Source of the DNA: Mnemiopsis leidyi
Taxonomy: Eukaryota > Ctenophora > Tentaculata > Lobata > Bolinopsidae
DNA: 64,000 nt
Direction of reading: 5' to 3'
Assembly (NCBI GenBank): GCA_000226015.1
Contig: JH153375.1
Location: 195,329-259,328 of the forward strand
Positions 47,955 to 59,600 of the stretch are shown piece by piece. The notes below the pieces were generated by a model that worked only from the letters and a program-made list of their open reading frames with translations, was not told where the DNA came from and searched no databases. Position numbers and translations under genes: made by a program. Every line of letters begins with the position of its first letter. Position 1 is the first letter of the stretch.

Positions 47955-48581
47955 CTAGGAGTCGTTGTAACTAGATGAACAGCTCCCCTTCTTTAACTCA
48001 AAAACTTTCCGTCTAACCTTAGTTTTATACTCTTTATCAATCTTCATATCATTCTGCACATATATCGCTTTCTCCCACTCCTTTGCTTTCTCACTGTCCA
48101 CCTTATCGTTACCAGAACCCGACATATTTGCTCGGAACATATCAACTGCTCGTTTTCTGACGTCATCATTAGCTCCGGAGGTTTGAACCAATAGAGACAG
48201 TTTCTTGTTCTGATCTTTGTTCAAAACCGGGGCAATGGGAAGATCCTGAATCATAGCTTTCCACTGATCCACCAATGATTTAGCTGAACTAGCTATCGTC
48301 TCATTGGAATGTTTCCTTAAAGGTCCTATAACTCGTCCTATTCCCGTCTCGGTCAATATCTGCACGGGCAAGGTCTGTCCAGATTGTATCTCTTTCAGAC
48401 ATTGCAGTATCTGTTTTTCGGTGGAGTACTTGCAGGCTAACTTCTCCTTTATGATCAACACACGTTTCACGTCGATCACACCTTTGAGTGACTGCAGAGT
48501 GGCTTGTCTCAGTCGAGGTCGCTTTGCTTTTCGTTCTTGCTCTACTTCGTCACGTGTCAGCCGCTTTACATACTTGTCCAT
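47955..48581 (-). CDS. TCEANC2: TFIIS N-terminal-domain protein, TCEANC2-like
   Basis: 208 residues in one exon, the same length as human TCEANC2. It begins MDKYVKRLTRDEV (human MDKFV), then a TFIIS N-terminal (LW) helical bundle at about residues 26-112: QATLQSLKGVIDVKRVLIIK, a leucine-rich middle, and the signature ETGIGRVIGPLRKHSNETIA...AKSLVDQWKAM. A TFIIS central-domain-like stretch should follow (VRKRAVDMFRANMS...AIYVQND). The zinc ribbon of true TFIIS is absent, so it cannot act like TFIIS in transcript cleavage. The LW domain docks on Pol II-associated elongation factors. Function in animals is poorly known. Confidence 0.85.
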   Translation of the reverse strand: MDKYVKRLTRDEVEQERKAKRPRLRQATLQSLKGVIDVKRVLIIKEKLACKYSTEKQILQCLKEIQSGQTLPVQILTETGIGRVIGPLRKHSNETIASSAKSLVDQWKAMIQDLPIAPVLNKDQNKKLSLLVQTSGANDDVRKRAVDMFRANMSGSGNDKVDSEKAKEWEKAIYVQNDMKIDKEYKTKVRRKVFELKKGSCSSSYNDS

Positions 48582-49781
48582 ACTGCGCAGAACACACGTG
48601 TTACTACTGGATTTGTTGTTATGGGATATATTTGTTATTATGGCCCGATTTTTTTGTTATCACGGGATTTATTTGTTGAAATGTTATAGAATTTTATTTG
48701 TTTAGAAGAGAAACCAGCAACCGTGACAAAACAGGATGGCGCAGTGTGATCTTTAAAGAACACTATAAAGTTATAGAAAGAGCATAACAGTTGTCTTGGG
48801 CCAGGTGCTCTGGTGCTCAGTCATGTAGCGATAATCCGAAGTTAAGCAGCGGTTTACACATGTCTATAGGACAACCTACCTATCGCTATCCGATTATTCA
48901 ACAATCTTATCAGCTTTTAAACTTACTTGTGTTACGCCGAGAGGAGATCAGTTAAACAAAGCGATTCAGTTTAAATCCTAAAAAGTAAGATGTGACCCTA
49001 ATTACTCCCAGTTTAAATAGTTTTAAAGTTCAATAGTTAAGAATTAAAATTATCTTTGCAGGAGTGCAGATCATTTGATAAATCTTTTGAATTTAATAAA
49101 AATTCCCTCTTATCACTTGAAGTCAGAAGTAAGCAGATTTAAAAAGCTCAACTTAAATATGACATCCAAACGGTTTTAAGTGAGCGACCTTAATGTCCGA
49201 CATTTTCGATTGATCGAGAGCCTTCTTTAAACATTAATTCACAGACAGGTTGATGTAAAATGCATGTAGATCTATGCACGATGTGAACATAAGCAAAATA
49301 TCAATTTCAAAGGACCTTTAGATTAAATAGCGAAATAACACGTAAAATATACTACGTAAAATACCTAGGATGGCTAACAAATTTAAAATGAAACCATCCA
49401 GGCTGTAACAGGTTAAATAAAACATTCCCAAAAATATTGAGATTCAGTTAAAATGAGTCATAATAACGGAAGCCGGATTAGGAGGGTCGCTTCACGATAA
49501 CTGACAGTGTGACTGTCAGCTATATAAAAGTGGTGCCTCCAGTTAACAGGGAATCGAGTGTTTTTGAACTATCTCAACTATTTTCTGGCAACGTGAGATG
49601 TTGGGACTGAGATCTTGAGTACCGGCTTGCTTGTTCGTCTGAAACGGGAGATTTTAATTGGAGAACTGAAAAGCGACGTGTGTTGAGAAGACATGATAGA
49701 CCAAGCACCATTGGAACCCTGGGTACGTAGGTCCTAAAAATCAAAACGAATCTTGATTCAACAAAGTACGAATATGGAATA
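48582..49781. other. intergenic, carboxylesterase 3' end to TCEANC2-like 5' end
   Basis: 1.2 kb. It contains a possible degenerate 5S-rRNA-like segment (about 48795-48866) and, at about 48600-48670, two loose repeats of a TTGTTATGGG/TTGTTATCACGGG type. A minus-strand frame at 49574-49828 overlaps the end of the carboxylesterase; splicing to it would replace the chosen stop, which I consider less likely. Confidence 0.45.
48795..48866 (+). repeat. possible 5S rRNA-derived fragment
   Basis: GTCTTGGGCCAGG then, at a spacing close to real 5S rRNA, CCGAAGTTAAGCAGCGG. This matches the start and the internal promoter region of animal 5S rRNA but not its 3' half. It could be the head of a 5S-derived SINE or a chance match. 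Confidence 0.3.
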
Positions 49782-52700
49782 TTATACCAAATGACTGACC
49801 ACCAGAAGACACTGTGACTTGTCCCCACTGCTTAGGCTGTCCCAACAAACTCTGGTACCGTCACGCTTAACTTCGGGAGACCCACTCCTCACGAAACCCC
49901 TTATCATACCCATCATAACCTTGCTTATTTGCCTGAGGTTAAGGAAACGGTTAAGATGTTGTGATTCAGCAAGATGAATTTGTGTTGTTGGAGTTTAATT
50001 CCATGGTTTTTATAGAAAACATGATGACACGTTACGTATTACAGTATCATGTTATTACTTGTCAACTGGTCCCCAGAGTTTGTTGTAGTTCTGGTTGTAG
50101 AAAGGAGAGTTCTGACTGAAGGGAAGACCAAACAGATAGGCCAGGTCCTCCCCGTGAGACACGCCCATCCACGAACTGTTGTCGACTTTTCGGCTGAAAA
50201 CGGGAACATTGTTACAGGGAGCTTACTTAAACTTACAAGTTACAACGGACCATTCATAGCTTTAGCCTAAACTGCTTAGCATTAAGCATTAGGTAAACAT
50301 TCTCCATAATCGAAACCATCTTTGCTACAAACTAGATAGATACGTATAAAAATGAAATTATTCCATTTACCATAAATTAGAGTTTTATATAGGAATGTAA
50401 ATTCTAAACTCCTAAAGAATACACTAGATCTAGATACGCACTTGTTGGACATGTAGTCGAATATGTACTGATACACAGGAGTATTGTGTGAAGACAAGAG
50501 GTGCGCAGTGATGATCTGAGGACAGAAAAGTAGCCAGTCTCCTAGCAACCGTGCAAACTGTCCCCTTAGATCTGTCCCTGTACTGTTTGTGTAGAACTGA
50601 AAACAGATGTCATCAAAAATTTGAGTATGATAATTGCACTTTCATATTATATTATGGCATTTAACTTAGAATGTTCGACAAACTAGCTGACCTATTTGTT
50701 GTTTTGATAGAAAAACGTTGTACGACGCTCAAAAGAGAGGAATGCGAAGAATGCTGTTCACCTCAAGAAGTTCATCGCCATTATCATCCATGCAAGGCAT
50801 GGTGGAGTTTTTATTTAGAGGATGATTTATACTTAGTTGCCTGACTTGTTCTTTATCTTTCAACTGTTCCTGAAGTATCAAACTGATTACAGTTTTCACG
50901 AGTTATAATCTGTTTAAACTCAACTCGGTTTCAGCAAAACTTTTGAGAAAAAAAATGGTACAAAAACTTTAAGCCTTTCGTTACAAAACGCAACCACTAC
51001 TCACAGAATTCTCTTGAATTTTGACTCCCATGATGGCTGCAAAGGCATTAGCCACGATAGATCCTTCGTCTTGGCAAATTCCACTAAGCAACGAACCTGT
51101 AATGATTACCAATCAGGTATAATATGTTATACTTAAACCTATTTTAAAGGTTTATCTATAATTAAGTTTACAGTATTATATATCGCTAGATTTGCACTTT
51201 TAAATGATGAGCTAAATTGTCAATAGGAACTTACGTTGAGAGTAATTCCCACTATTGATAACCTTCAATGGCTCTTCCACGACCAGCTTGTTATCAACAA
51301 CGGGCGCCCACGTATCGATAGGATACGACATTTGGGTCGCACTAATCGCATCTGAGATGGAGTTATTTTTAAAGCGCAATGTTAATGAATGATAAATCAC
51401 ATTTAATACGATCAGTTAAAGCTATAACTGTGGTTTGCAAAACATATCTAAAATTCATGTAAAGAAAGCACCAATTTTGAGAAGCCAAATGCAAAGTCAA
51501 ACAAAGCCGTACGCTGTGTAGCGTAAATTCAAATGTTAAATTTTACGGAGCTGAGCTAACGAACCGAGAATAGCTGATTCATCAACACTCCGCAAGCAAT
51601 CTAGGATGTCACCGGCTGAATTTGTGCAGCCGGTCTTATTTTTCAGAATTTCCCATTTTTCTATTTGTTCTTTCATTCTGAAAACAATTGATACTGTCAC
51701 TTGCTGTATAAGTTGTTGTGTTTTAAATCTCATTGATAAAAATTATGATCTTTATCAGCAAATTTTCATCCCATAAACTAATTTTAGAATTATCTGATTA
51801 GAAGAGTGTCAGTTGTTACCTGACGTCAGTGAACGCCCAGGGAGCGATCATAGAGCCGGATATGGAGATAGAGGAATTGAACAGGCCGTCAGTGAGGGGT
51901 GAAGTGTGGAGATACGTCACAATCGCTCCACCAGCTGATTCACCCATTATTGTCACCTGGGTAAATGTATGTTCAATTTGAGATGCTTCACAGTGGAAAT
52001 TAAATCAATTTGACTATCGATCAGCAACTTTGAATGATTGAATGCTTAAAACCTTTTTATCAAAAGTTTGAACATGAATCCATGTAATTTAATAATTTTT
52101 GGGAATAATTTCAATTGTAATTTAAGAATGTCTCATAATTTCGACGAAATAATAAAACTTTTCCAAAAATCACACACCCGATTCTTATCTCCCCCAAACT
52201 TTCCAACGTGATCTTGAACCCACTCTAGTGCCATCTTCACGTCCCACAGCCCCAAATTAGCTGGGACACCATCATAAGAATTTAGAAACCCCAGCAGTTG
52301 GAGTCTGTAATTAACCGAGACAAGAACAACATCAGCGTACTCAACCAGCCCTGATCCGTCCCGGCTGATACCGTCCCCGTTACTGAAACTTCCCCCGTGG
52401 ATGTAAAACAGAACGGGTTTCTTCAGACCATTCTCTATCCAGTGCGCTTTGGTGATGATGTTGAGGAAAAGACAGTCTTCGGAGAAGGATTGCTGAGGAG
52501 CCAGGAAGTCGGGGGAAGGTTCGTAGTTGTTCTGTAGACATGCGGGTGGGAGAGAAGTGGCGTCAATCTGCTGTCCTGGGATAGAGTTCAAACTATTAAT
52601 GGGGTCTCAGTGAGAAGTCAGGTACAGCCAATCAATATTGAGCAACGCTTTTACTTGATATAAACGATTTTTGACCCCTCCCTAAAATACCGTTCTTTGT

Positions 52701-53991
52701 TGGGGTCAATTAAACATATATAGTTCATTGATAGTGACATTCAAACCATTGATCCAAAAATTGAAAGAACGAATCAGTGAAAGCAAGCCTCAGTGCGATC
52801 ATTGCAAAAAATCGTCACATACCCTGACTGTAATCAAGTTTGACAGGGTAGTCGAACCTCAGCGGGCCAGTAGGACTCTGAGCGTAAGGGAGGCCGGTGA
52901 AGCCGACAACGTAGGAGGTTGTCCCGACGCGTATAGTGCGTCCTGTCACCGCCGCACCGTCAACATCTACTATAACTTGCTTCTCTGTTCTCTTTCGCCT
53001 GACAAGAAATGGGGGTTACGATTTGTGAGGGTGCTTGGTAGAAACCGAGTTTGTAAGATTAAAACAGTTAGTCTAATAGTTTAGATTGAATTGGGTGCGT
53101 TTTCAAGGACACAAATACAGCTATTCATGAAACAATATATAAAGACATGAGATCATCGCTCGAGGATCTTTTATACAATATTTGGTGGAGCAGCCATGGA
53201 TGATAACAAACATGATGACAAAAATGAAAGCAATGTTTAGTAACTGAGTCATGATATACTATTCAGTGAATGTGTTAATTTGGTACTCTGGCGTTAACAT
53301 ACATATGACTGATATGTCGTTTAATACAAGTATTAACAGTGAAGGACGATAAGCAGCGACATTGACGATCATTCCCATATTGACATGGAACAGTAGGCTT
53401 GCTAACACACCAGATGTACGCGATGAGAACCAAAAGGAAGAGAGATCGCCAGGGCTTTATAATTGTCAAGAGAAAATCCAGAAAACCTATTTTGAACTTT
53501 TTATCTTGGTACACATTCTAAATGGTTGATTCATGAAATCTACGGCGGTTTTATACCTTTTGTTTAACAGTAAACAGTAGATGGTATACGTTATACTTAT
53601 GCTTACAGAGTTTTTATCTATTTTTGATGGAATTAGATGTCATAAAATTTGAATAACACATACAATCATCTAGATATAATCAGGTAGTTTTTAAGAATCA
53701 AGTACGCTTGGTACGTGAAAATACGGTGCCACAAGAATTGTACCCACAATGTGGAACATGGATAAACCGATTACAATTAGCAATATGGCCTCATGAAATT
53801 TACAAGCTTCATCCTTGCAAACCCAATAAGGCTAAAATTTTCGTGGAATATACTGTAAACTGCTGCAAAACTAAAATTTGAAAAGTAACACAATTCTGAG
53901 ATAATTAAAAAATTGTCAAAATATCGTACTTGCCAGCAAGGAAGGCGGGCGGGAGGACGACCAGGAGAAGAATTAAACAAACGGCCCTCAT
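49782..53991 (-). CDS. secreted type-B carboxylesterase (cholinesterase family)
   Basis: Eleven exons close in frame to 553 residues, normal for the family: 53991-53930, 52998-52823, 52575-52178, 51956-51820, 51677-51547, 51351-51235, 51096-51005, 50869-50762, 50596-50442, 50193-50059 and 49932-49782. Signal peptide: MRAVCLILLLVVLPPAFLAG. Family marks in order: FTGLPYAQSPTGPLRF, SEDCLFLNI, LFYIHGGSFSNGD (oxyanion hole), NLGLWDVKMALEWVQDH, and VTIMGESAGG with the nucleophile Ser (exon 4 start). The acid Glu is in CQDEGSI (exon 7) and the catalytic His in MGVSHGEDL (exon 10). The complete Ser-Glu-His triad implies an active esterase, not an adhesion-type neuroligin. Substrate cannot be inferred; acetylcholinesterase identity is not supported. 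The last stop (49782) assumes no further exon. Confidence 0.9.
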
Positions 53992-56667
53992 TTCTGAAAG
54001 ACACAACTAAACAGGTGGTAGTTCCCCGTCGTGCATCTATCTACCCCTCCCTCTTTGACCGTCTGTCTGGAGCATTTTGTTGCACGTTTTTGGACCCTTG
54101 TCGTGTGGTTTTGTTAACGGAAACTCGATCGCATCACATGGGATCAAAGAAGTTGGGAGTTTTATTGAAGTTGAATTGTTTAGAGGTTATGATTAAAGGA
54201 TTAAATATAGGTCCGACAACAGGGGATTAAGCAGGTGTTTTTAATTTTGTTAGCTGGAATATTTGAAGTTCATTTTAATCGTTTAGCAAGTACAATAAAC
54301 ATAACCGCAGAACGTCAAAGCACTTTAATTGAGTAACAAGATCTATAATTTTGTCAAAGGTTTAGGCATCATCGCGCGAGTTGATTAAAAAAGGAAGAAA
54401 GTTGAGAAATAAGACAAAGTGACGAGGGTCTCTTGAGTTGTTTGAAAGTTAGAGCACACCTAAAAAGTGACAGAAATGACTGGGAAGATTGGTTCTGGAA
54501 CGTGGAGGCACTACTATCATGATCGCCACGAGTGTGACGTCACCTGCATTCCAGGGTGAAATATTTTTAGAAAACCGAGGAGAAACCCTTACAAACACCG
54601 ACAGAAACGAGAAATTGCTAAATTTGAGCTCTTCTTCGCAATTTTGTGACGTAGGCATGTTAAACTAAAGGTTCGGAAATTATAGCGTGTGATTGCGTAA
54701 TCAAGTAGGAGTCATTTTTAAAAGCAATCGCCACAGAGTCTTAGCGAAGTACTAACACTAGGAAATTTAATGCTATTAATCATTGGTAAAAGTAGAAGCA
54801 AGATGGAAACCTTTGATCAATGAGATCAATGGGAAAGCAATTTTACTGCTGTTTGATTTCCTAAGAATCAGTAACAATGCGCGCTTTGTTTCAACGATTT
54901 ATCACTCAACACAAGAACATTGCAGTGTCAATCTCATTTATTAGAATGATAATTTTATTGGAGTTTGATAAATGATAGGGAAACAAGGGGAGAAGAAGAA
55001 GGAATGGAAAGAGGATAATATCGAGATGAAGACACAAAGCAAACGAGTTAGAAATGTCAAACAGCGTTAGCTCGCACTTACTCAGTGGCAATACAACTGA
55101 CAACCTACAAGTTATTTAAGAAGAAAGGTACATGGAAAATATCTAGCAACGCAGGAATTCCACGAATTGCAATCAAATCTAGTTAAAAGTGTAAACTACA
55201 GAACTACACATTCTAAATTTCTCAACTTTACTCGAGGCCAACCAAACAGAAAATAGGGAATTAGAATATGCATAGGAACCATAAACGACACTCATTGCTG
55301 GGGTTTAAAAGCATGTCATTAACATTCAAGAAGAAGCGAATAATCAAACGCAATTCATTTTTACAACCGATCGAAAATTAGAGTGATCAAGCAAAAAGAA
55401 ATATCCATACATAAAAATACGATGATGTGTAGCAAATATTGCGTCTGTATTTTATCTGCTGTCGGAAGAAAGATGATATCATCACGAAATTAAATCTACC
55501 TGTGAATAAACGTCTCGTTTCATTATTAACATTAACACTTAACAGGCTCTTAAATGTAGTGTATGTTTGATATCTTAAGCCATGACGTGCAAACATAACA
55601 TTGTTTTTTAACAAGGTCCAATTGGTCAACGGATTTGCCAGAACCTTATTTCTACCACATGAGGTACGAAGAAAAATGTGGAATAAATTTTCGGTTGGGA
55701 CAGGCTATACCTTCCACTTCTAGAACAGATCTATTGAAGCTAAGTAACAAAATTTAAAATGGCTTTATCTGATAAGAGATACGAGATACGAAAGCGATGG
55801 CTGACGTCCCATAAGGTTAACAAGTACAAATGATACCTAACACATACATCAAAATGTAAGAATACGTCTACAATCTTTAATTTTACTTCAGGTTAGTCAT
55901 AAAATCCAGGTAAACTCCAACTGAACCGAATGGATGAAATAATAGCACGGTGGAATTGAGCGAAGGAACTGTGCGACAAGAGAGCATACAGGTAGTCGCA
56001 AAGGGAACCGGTCAGTGGAACTAATGACTGACAGACTTGAGAACAGCGGGACGTCTCTTCCAACACTCCCCCACAGATTAACATGTATAAGTAATCAGCT
56101 TATTTTACTGTTACCGCTCTGGAACAGCCCCTGAACAAGAACCAGTCTGGGTTTTACTTTGCTATTTTTAGAAGGGTGCAGTTCAGCGGTCCGCGGCGGT
56201 GTTAATCGGTGGCTGGATCTTACAATGGGGGGCTAGCTTCAGCGACTGATATCTAAACAATGAATAAAGAAATGGGCCGGCCCCGAGTCGTTCAGCAATA
56301 ATTTTGGTGTCATGTTATCAATGGGTAATTATTTGATCCAGGTCAAAAGTCAATCAGAATGTTCGAGTTAAGAAAGTAATAAGATAGGTCAGGCCGTATC
56401 GAGTAAAACTGACCTAAATTATACGATTATCAGATGCCAGTAGAACTGATGTGCTGAATGTACGACCTCACGTTAAAAAACGGTGAATTACACGATCAAT
56501 GACAAGTTTTTGCGGAAGTAAATTATTTCAAATTACCAGTCGCAAGTGACTAACTGGTTATTACAGCTTACAATTCATCTCACAGAAATTTTGGATAAAA
56601 CGGAAAAAGCCGGTCAACTAAAAATTCAATAAATTAGTAAAAGAACCCTAGTTCAACAAAACTAAAA
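53992..56667. other. intergenic, FTSJ3 3' end to carboxylesterase 5' end
   Basis: 2.7 kb with only short frames in no recognisable family. It contains the carboxylesterase promoter. Nothing else is supported. Confidence 0.5.
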
Positions 56668-59600
56668 TCATCTCGATCTGGGCTTGTGTCCCACTCTGTT
56701 TCTGGCAACTTTCTTTTTAGGCCCTCCCTTCTTTTTGGCGGCAGCTCGTTTCATTCCGTCTGTGTCTTTCTTCATTCTCGAATCAACGAATTTCACCCTA
56801 CCTTTAGCATCTGGCGGCCTCTTCTGGTTCTTGCCGTGAGCTGAAATTTACGCGAATTAAAACGCAAGAACGTAAACTTGGTCATTAAGAGCATACAAAT
56901 GACGAATAACAGAATCAGGGATTGCACCGATTGTAAACGATCCAAAAGAGCAGCACACGATACTTACCTCGCTTGGCCTTGACATATGTCGTTTCCTTCT
57001 TCTTCTTGGACAAGTCCACCTTCTTGACCATCTGTTTAAGTTTGTGTATTTGCTCAGCTTGAGCTCCGTTGCTGTTATCTGTGATCAGGTCCGCCTGCTC
57101 TGATAGCTTCTTTAACTTCTTCATAGCCTGCAGGAGGGATGGTGCTAGATCCGCTAGTAAGATGGCAAAAATATCCGATTTAGTACAACTCCTGTATCTT
57201 TGCAGGTGAATATGTTAAAAATTAGACCTGATACTGACTCATTTAATCAATAGCAACGTACATTGTTATCCAAGTGGAACGATTAGAATTAGATTTTTGA
57301 ATGCCTAATTTATTCACGCACTTTATATTTAGCCTTAGCTTTAGCCTCAGCGATCTTCTTGATAGGCCTAGCGTTTATCTCCTTGATCTGCTGCTTGTAT
57401 TCTGCGACCTGTTCCTTAGTTACAGGTAGAGATTTCTGGTAATACTTCTTCTCTTCATCAACAAACCAGTCTGGCAGATCCTCCTCGCCCCAGGCCCATC
57501 TAAAGTGTTACATTTTGGAGAATTAAGGAAATTATACTATTATTATCAGAGAGTAGAAAATTTTTGGATTGCTGGAATTTATATTCGACTCGTTTGGACT
57601 TATTGTAAGGTACAGCTAGAGGAAATTATGTTATACACTACGTTTGCAACGTATCAAAATAAACACAAACGCTTTATGGCAGCCCAGATGCAATATTACC
57701 TGTGATATCCAGCATCCATTATCTCATTTTTCCGTTTTCTACTCGTAACAAGCTGCTGTCCCAGAGCAAGCTCAGCAGCAGTCAAAGCTTTATGTCGTTT
57801 CTGAGCGGGAACCACTTCAACATCATCAGTAGTCTCAGAGGCTGGTCCTTTTCGCTTCTTATCTCGAAGTTGACGGTAATCCTCATCATCTGATTCTGAT
57901 TCGGTGTCAGTCTCTGAGTCTGAATTGTTAGCTGGGCTTGGTTCTTCTTTCTCTGCAGCTGGATTGCCCTCTTTGGGAAGATCAAATGTTACCTTTTTAG
58001 GCTCAGCTTCAGGAGTTGTTGCCTGGTCTGATTTAGGAGTTGCTTTCTTGACTTTTTCTTTGCCGACTCCAAAGGCGTTTGCCATGGCATCAACCTCAAG
58101 GTCTTCGTCCATGTCTTCTTCGAGGAGTTTGTCCTTGAGCTAGGGGAACGAGGTTATGTGAGATAATCTCAATACTTAACAAGAATAAAAACTTAATTGT
58201 TAACATGCTTGTGTTACAAGAAGAATGTTACTTTAGTTAATTCCAAATCTAAACTGAATAGTGGGACAACTCATAATAAAGGACGTAAGCAAACGATTGT
58301 AGCTACCTTGTTAAACCAGAGATTGGTTTTATCAATCTTTTCTTTTTTTTCCTTTACAAGTAGCGGATTATCTTCCTTTTCTTCTTCATCTTCCTCTTCC
58401 ACTTCATCTTCTTCATCTGTTGCAGAATCAACGTCTTCACCTAGCGAGATGAAATGTTAGGATTATATACCTAGATTTTATACATTTTATAACAAAAAAC
58501 ATCGTTTCCCAGCGGCAGCTTAAAGAGACAAATAACTATTTACCTTCATCTTCTTCATCAGCATCTTCATCTTCCTCCTCGCTGCTTTCTTCTTCTTCAT
58601 CTTCTTTTTCTTCTTCAAGTTCTTCTTTCTCTTCAGCAGGATCTTCAGCTTGAACTTCTGTCTTCTCAACTGTCTCCAAACCCTACCAAATTGTGTTCGT
58701 TTGATTAAGAAGAAGTATGTAGAAGTAATGAACTATGCTGATCTGCATTCTTTTTATCTTATTGTCACATGAACAACATTCCGCAATGTAATTCATTTTC
58801 CCACACTCCCTAAGATGGTGGTGGAGTTGACAGCTCTAGAACAACAAGCACATTGTACTGTATACCTGTTTACTTTTAATTGTCTGCAGATTAAACAAAT
58901 TAGGATCCTCGTCAGCCCCGAACGCTTCCTTTGGCACGTCCAATCCTTTAGCTACTTTGGCTAAGTTCTTCTCTTTCAATTTACTAGTCTTCTTCTTCTT
59001 TTGTCGTTGAAGAGCTTTTTCTGCTGTTTGTAGTTCTACTATTTGGTGTTCGATTTTCGTCTGCGAAAAAGGAAGTGAAAAATAAACAACTGAGAAGGGT
59101 CAATTTAAGAACATCGAGACTTAAAGTACAAAGACAATCCAAGAAAATCTACAATCAAACTACAGCGACAATCAAAGAACGACAAAAATCACAGAACAAC
59201 GACAATCGATTGAAATGATATCACCTCCTCATCTTCCTCTTCTTCTTCAACCATTTCAACATCGGCGTCTTTTTCTTCCTTTGGGGCTTCGTCCTTCCGT
59301 ATCTTCTCCCGCCACTTTATAATGGCTCTAAAAATCACGACATTATTAACTAGAGGATCATACAAGGTTGAAAAATAGAAACAGTCCAAAAAGGAAGGTA
59401 CTAAAAATACTTGCCAATAAAAAATTATTCAATAATAATGAAATTTCTAATAATGACACAGATGCTTGTCGTTGAAATGGCATATTCAAAAGCAAAATCA
59501 AAGACAGCACAGTTTCCATTAACTTACTTGATTTCCCTTTTTCCAAGAACTTTAATATCTTTAATAGACTCAGTTATTTCTTCTGTTGTATGTTTACTGT

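Noticed and set aside
49574-49828. Extra terminal exon of the carboxylesterase
   Set aside because: The 11-exon model already gives the full family length with the last conserved segment. Adding this exon would append an unrelated Ser/Arg-rich tail; I left it out but cannot exclude it.
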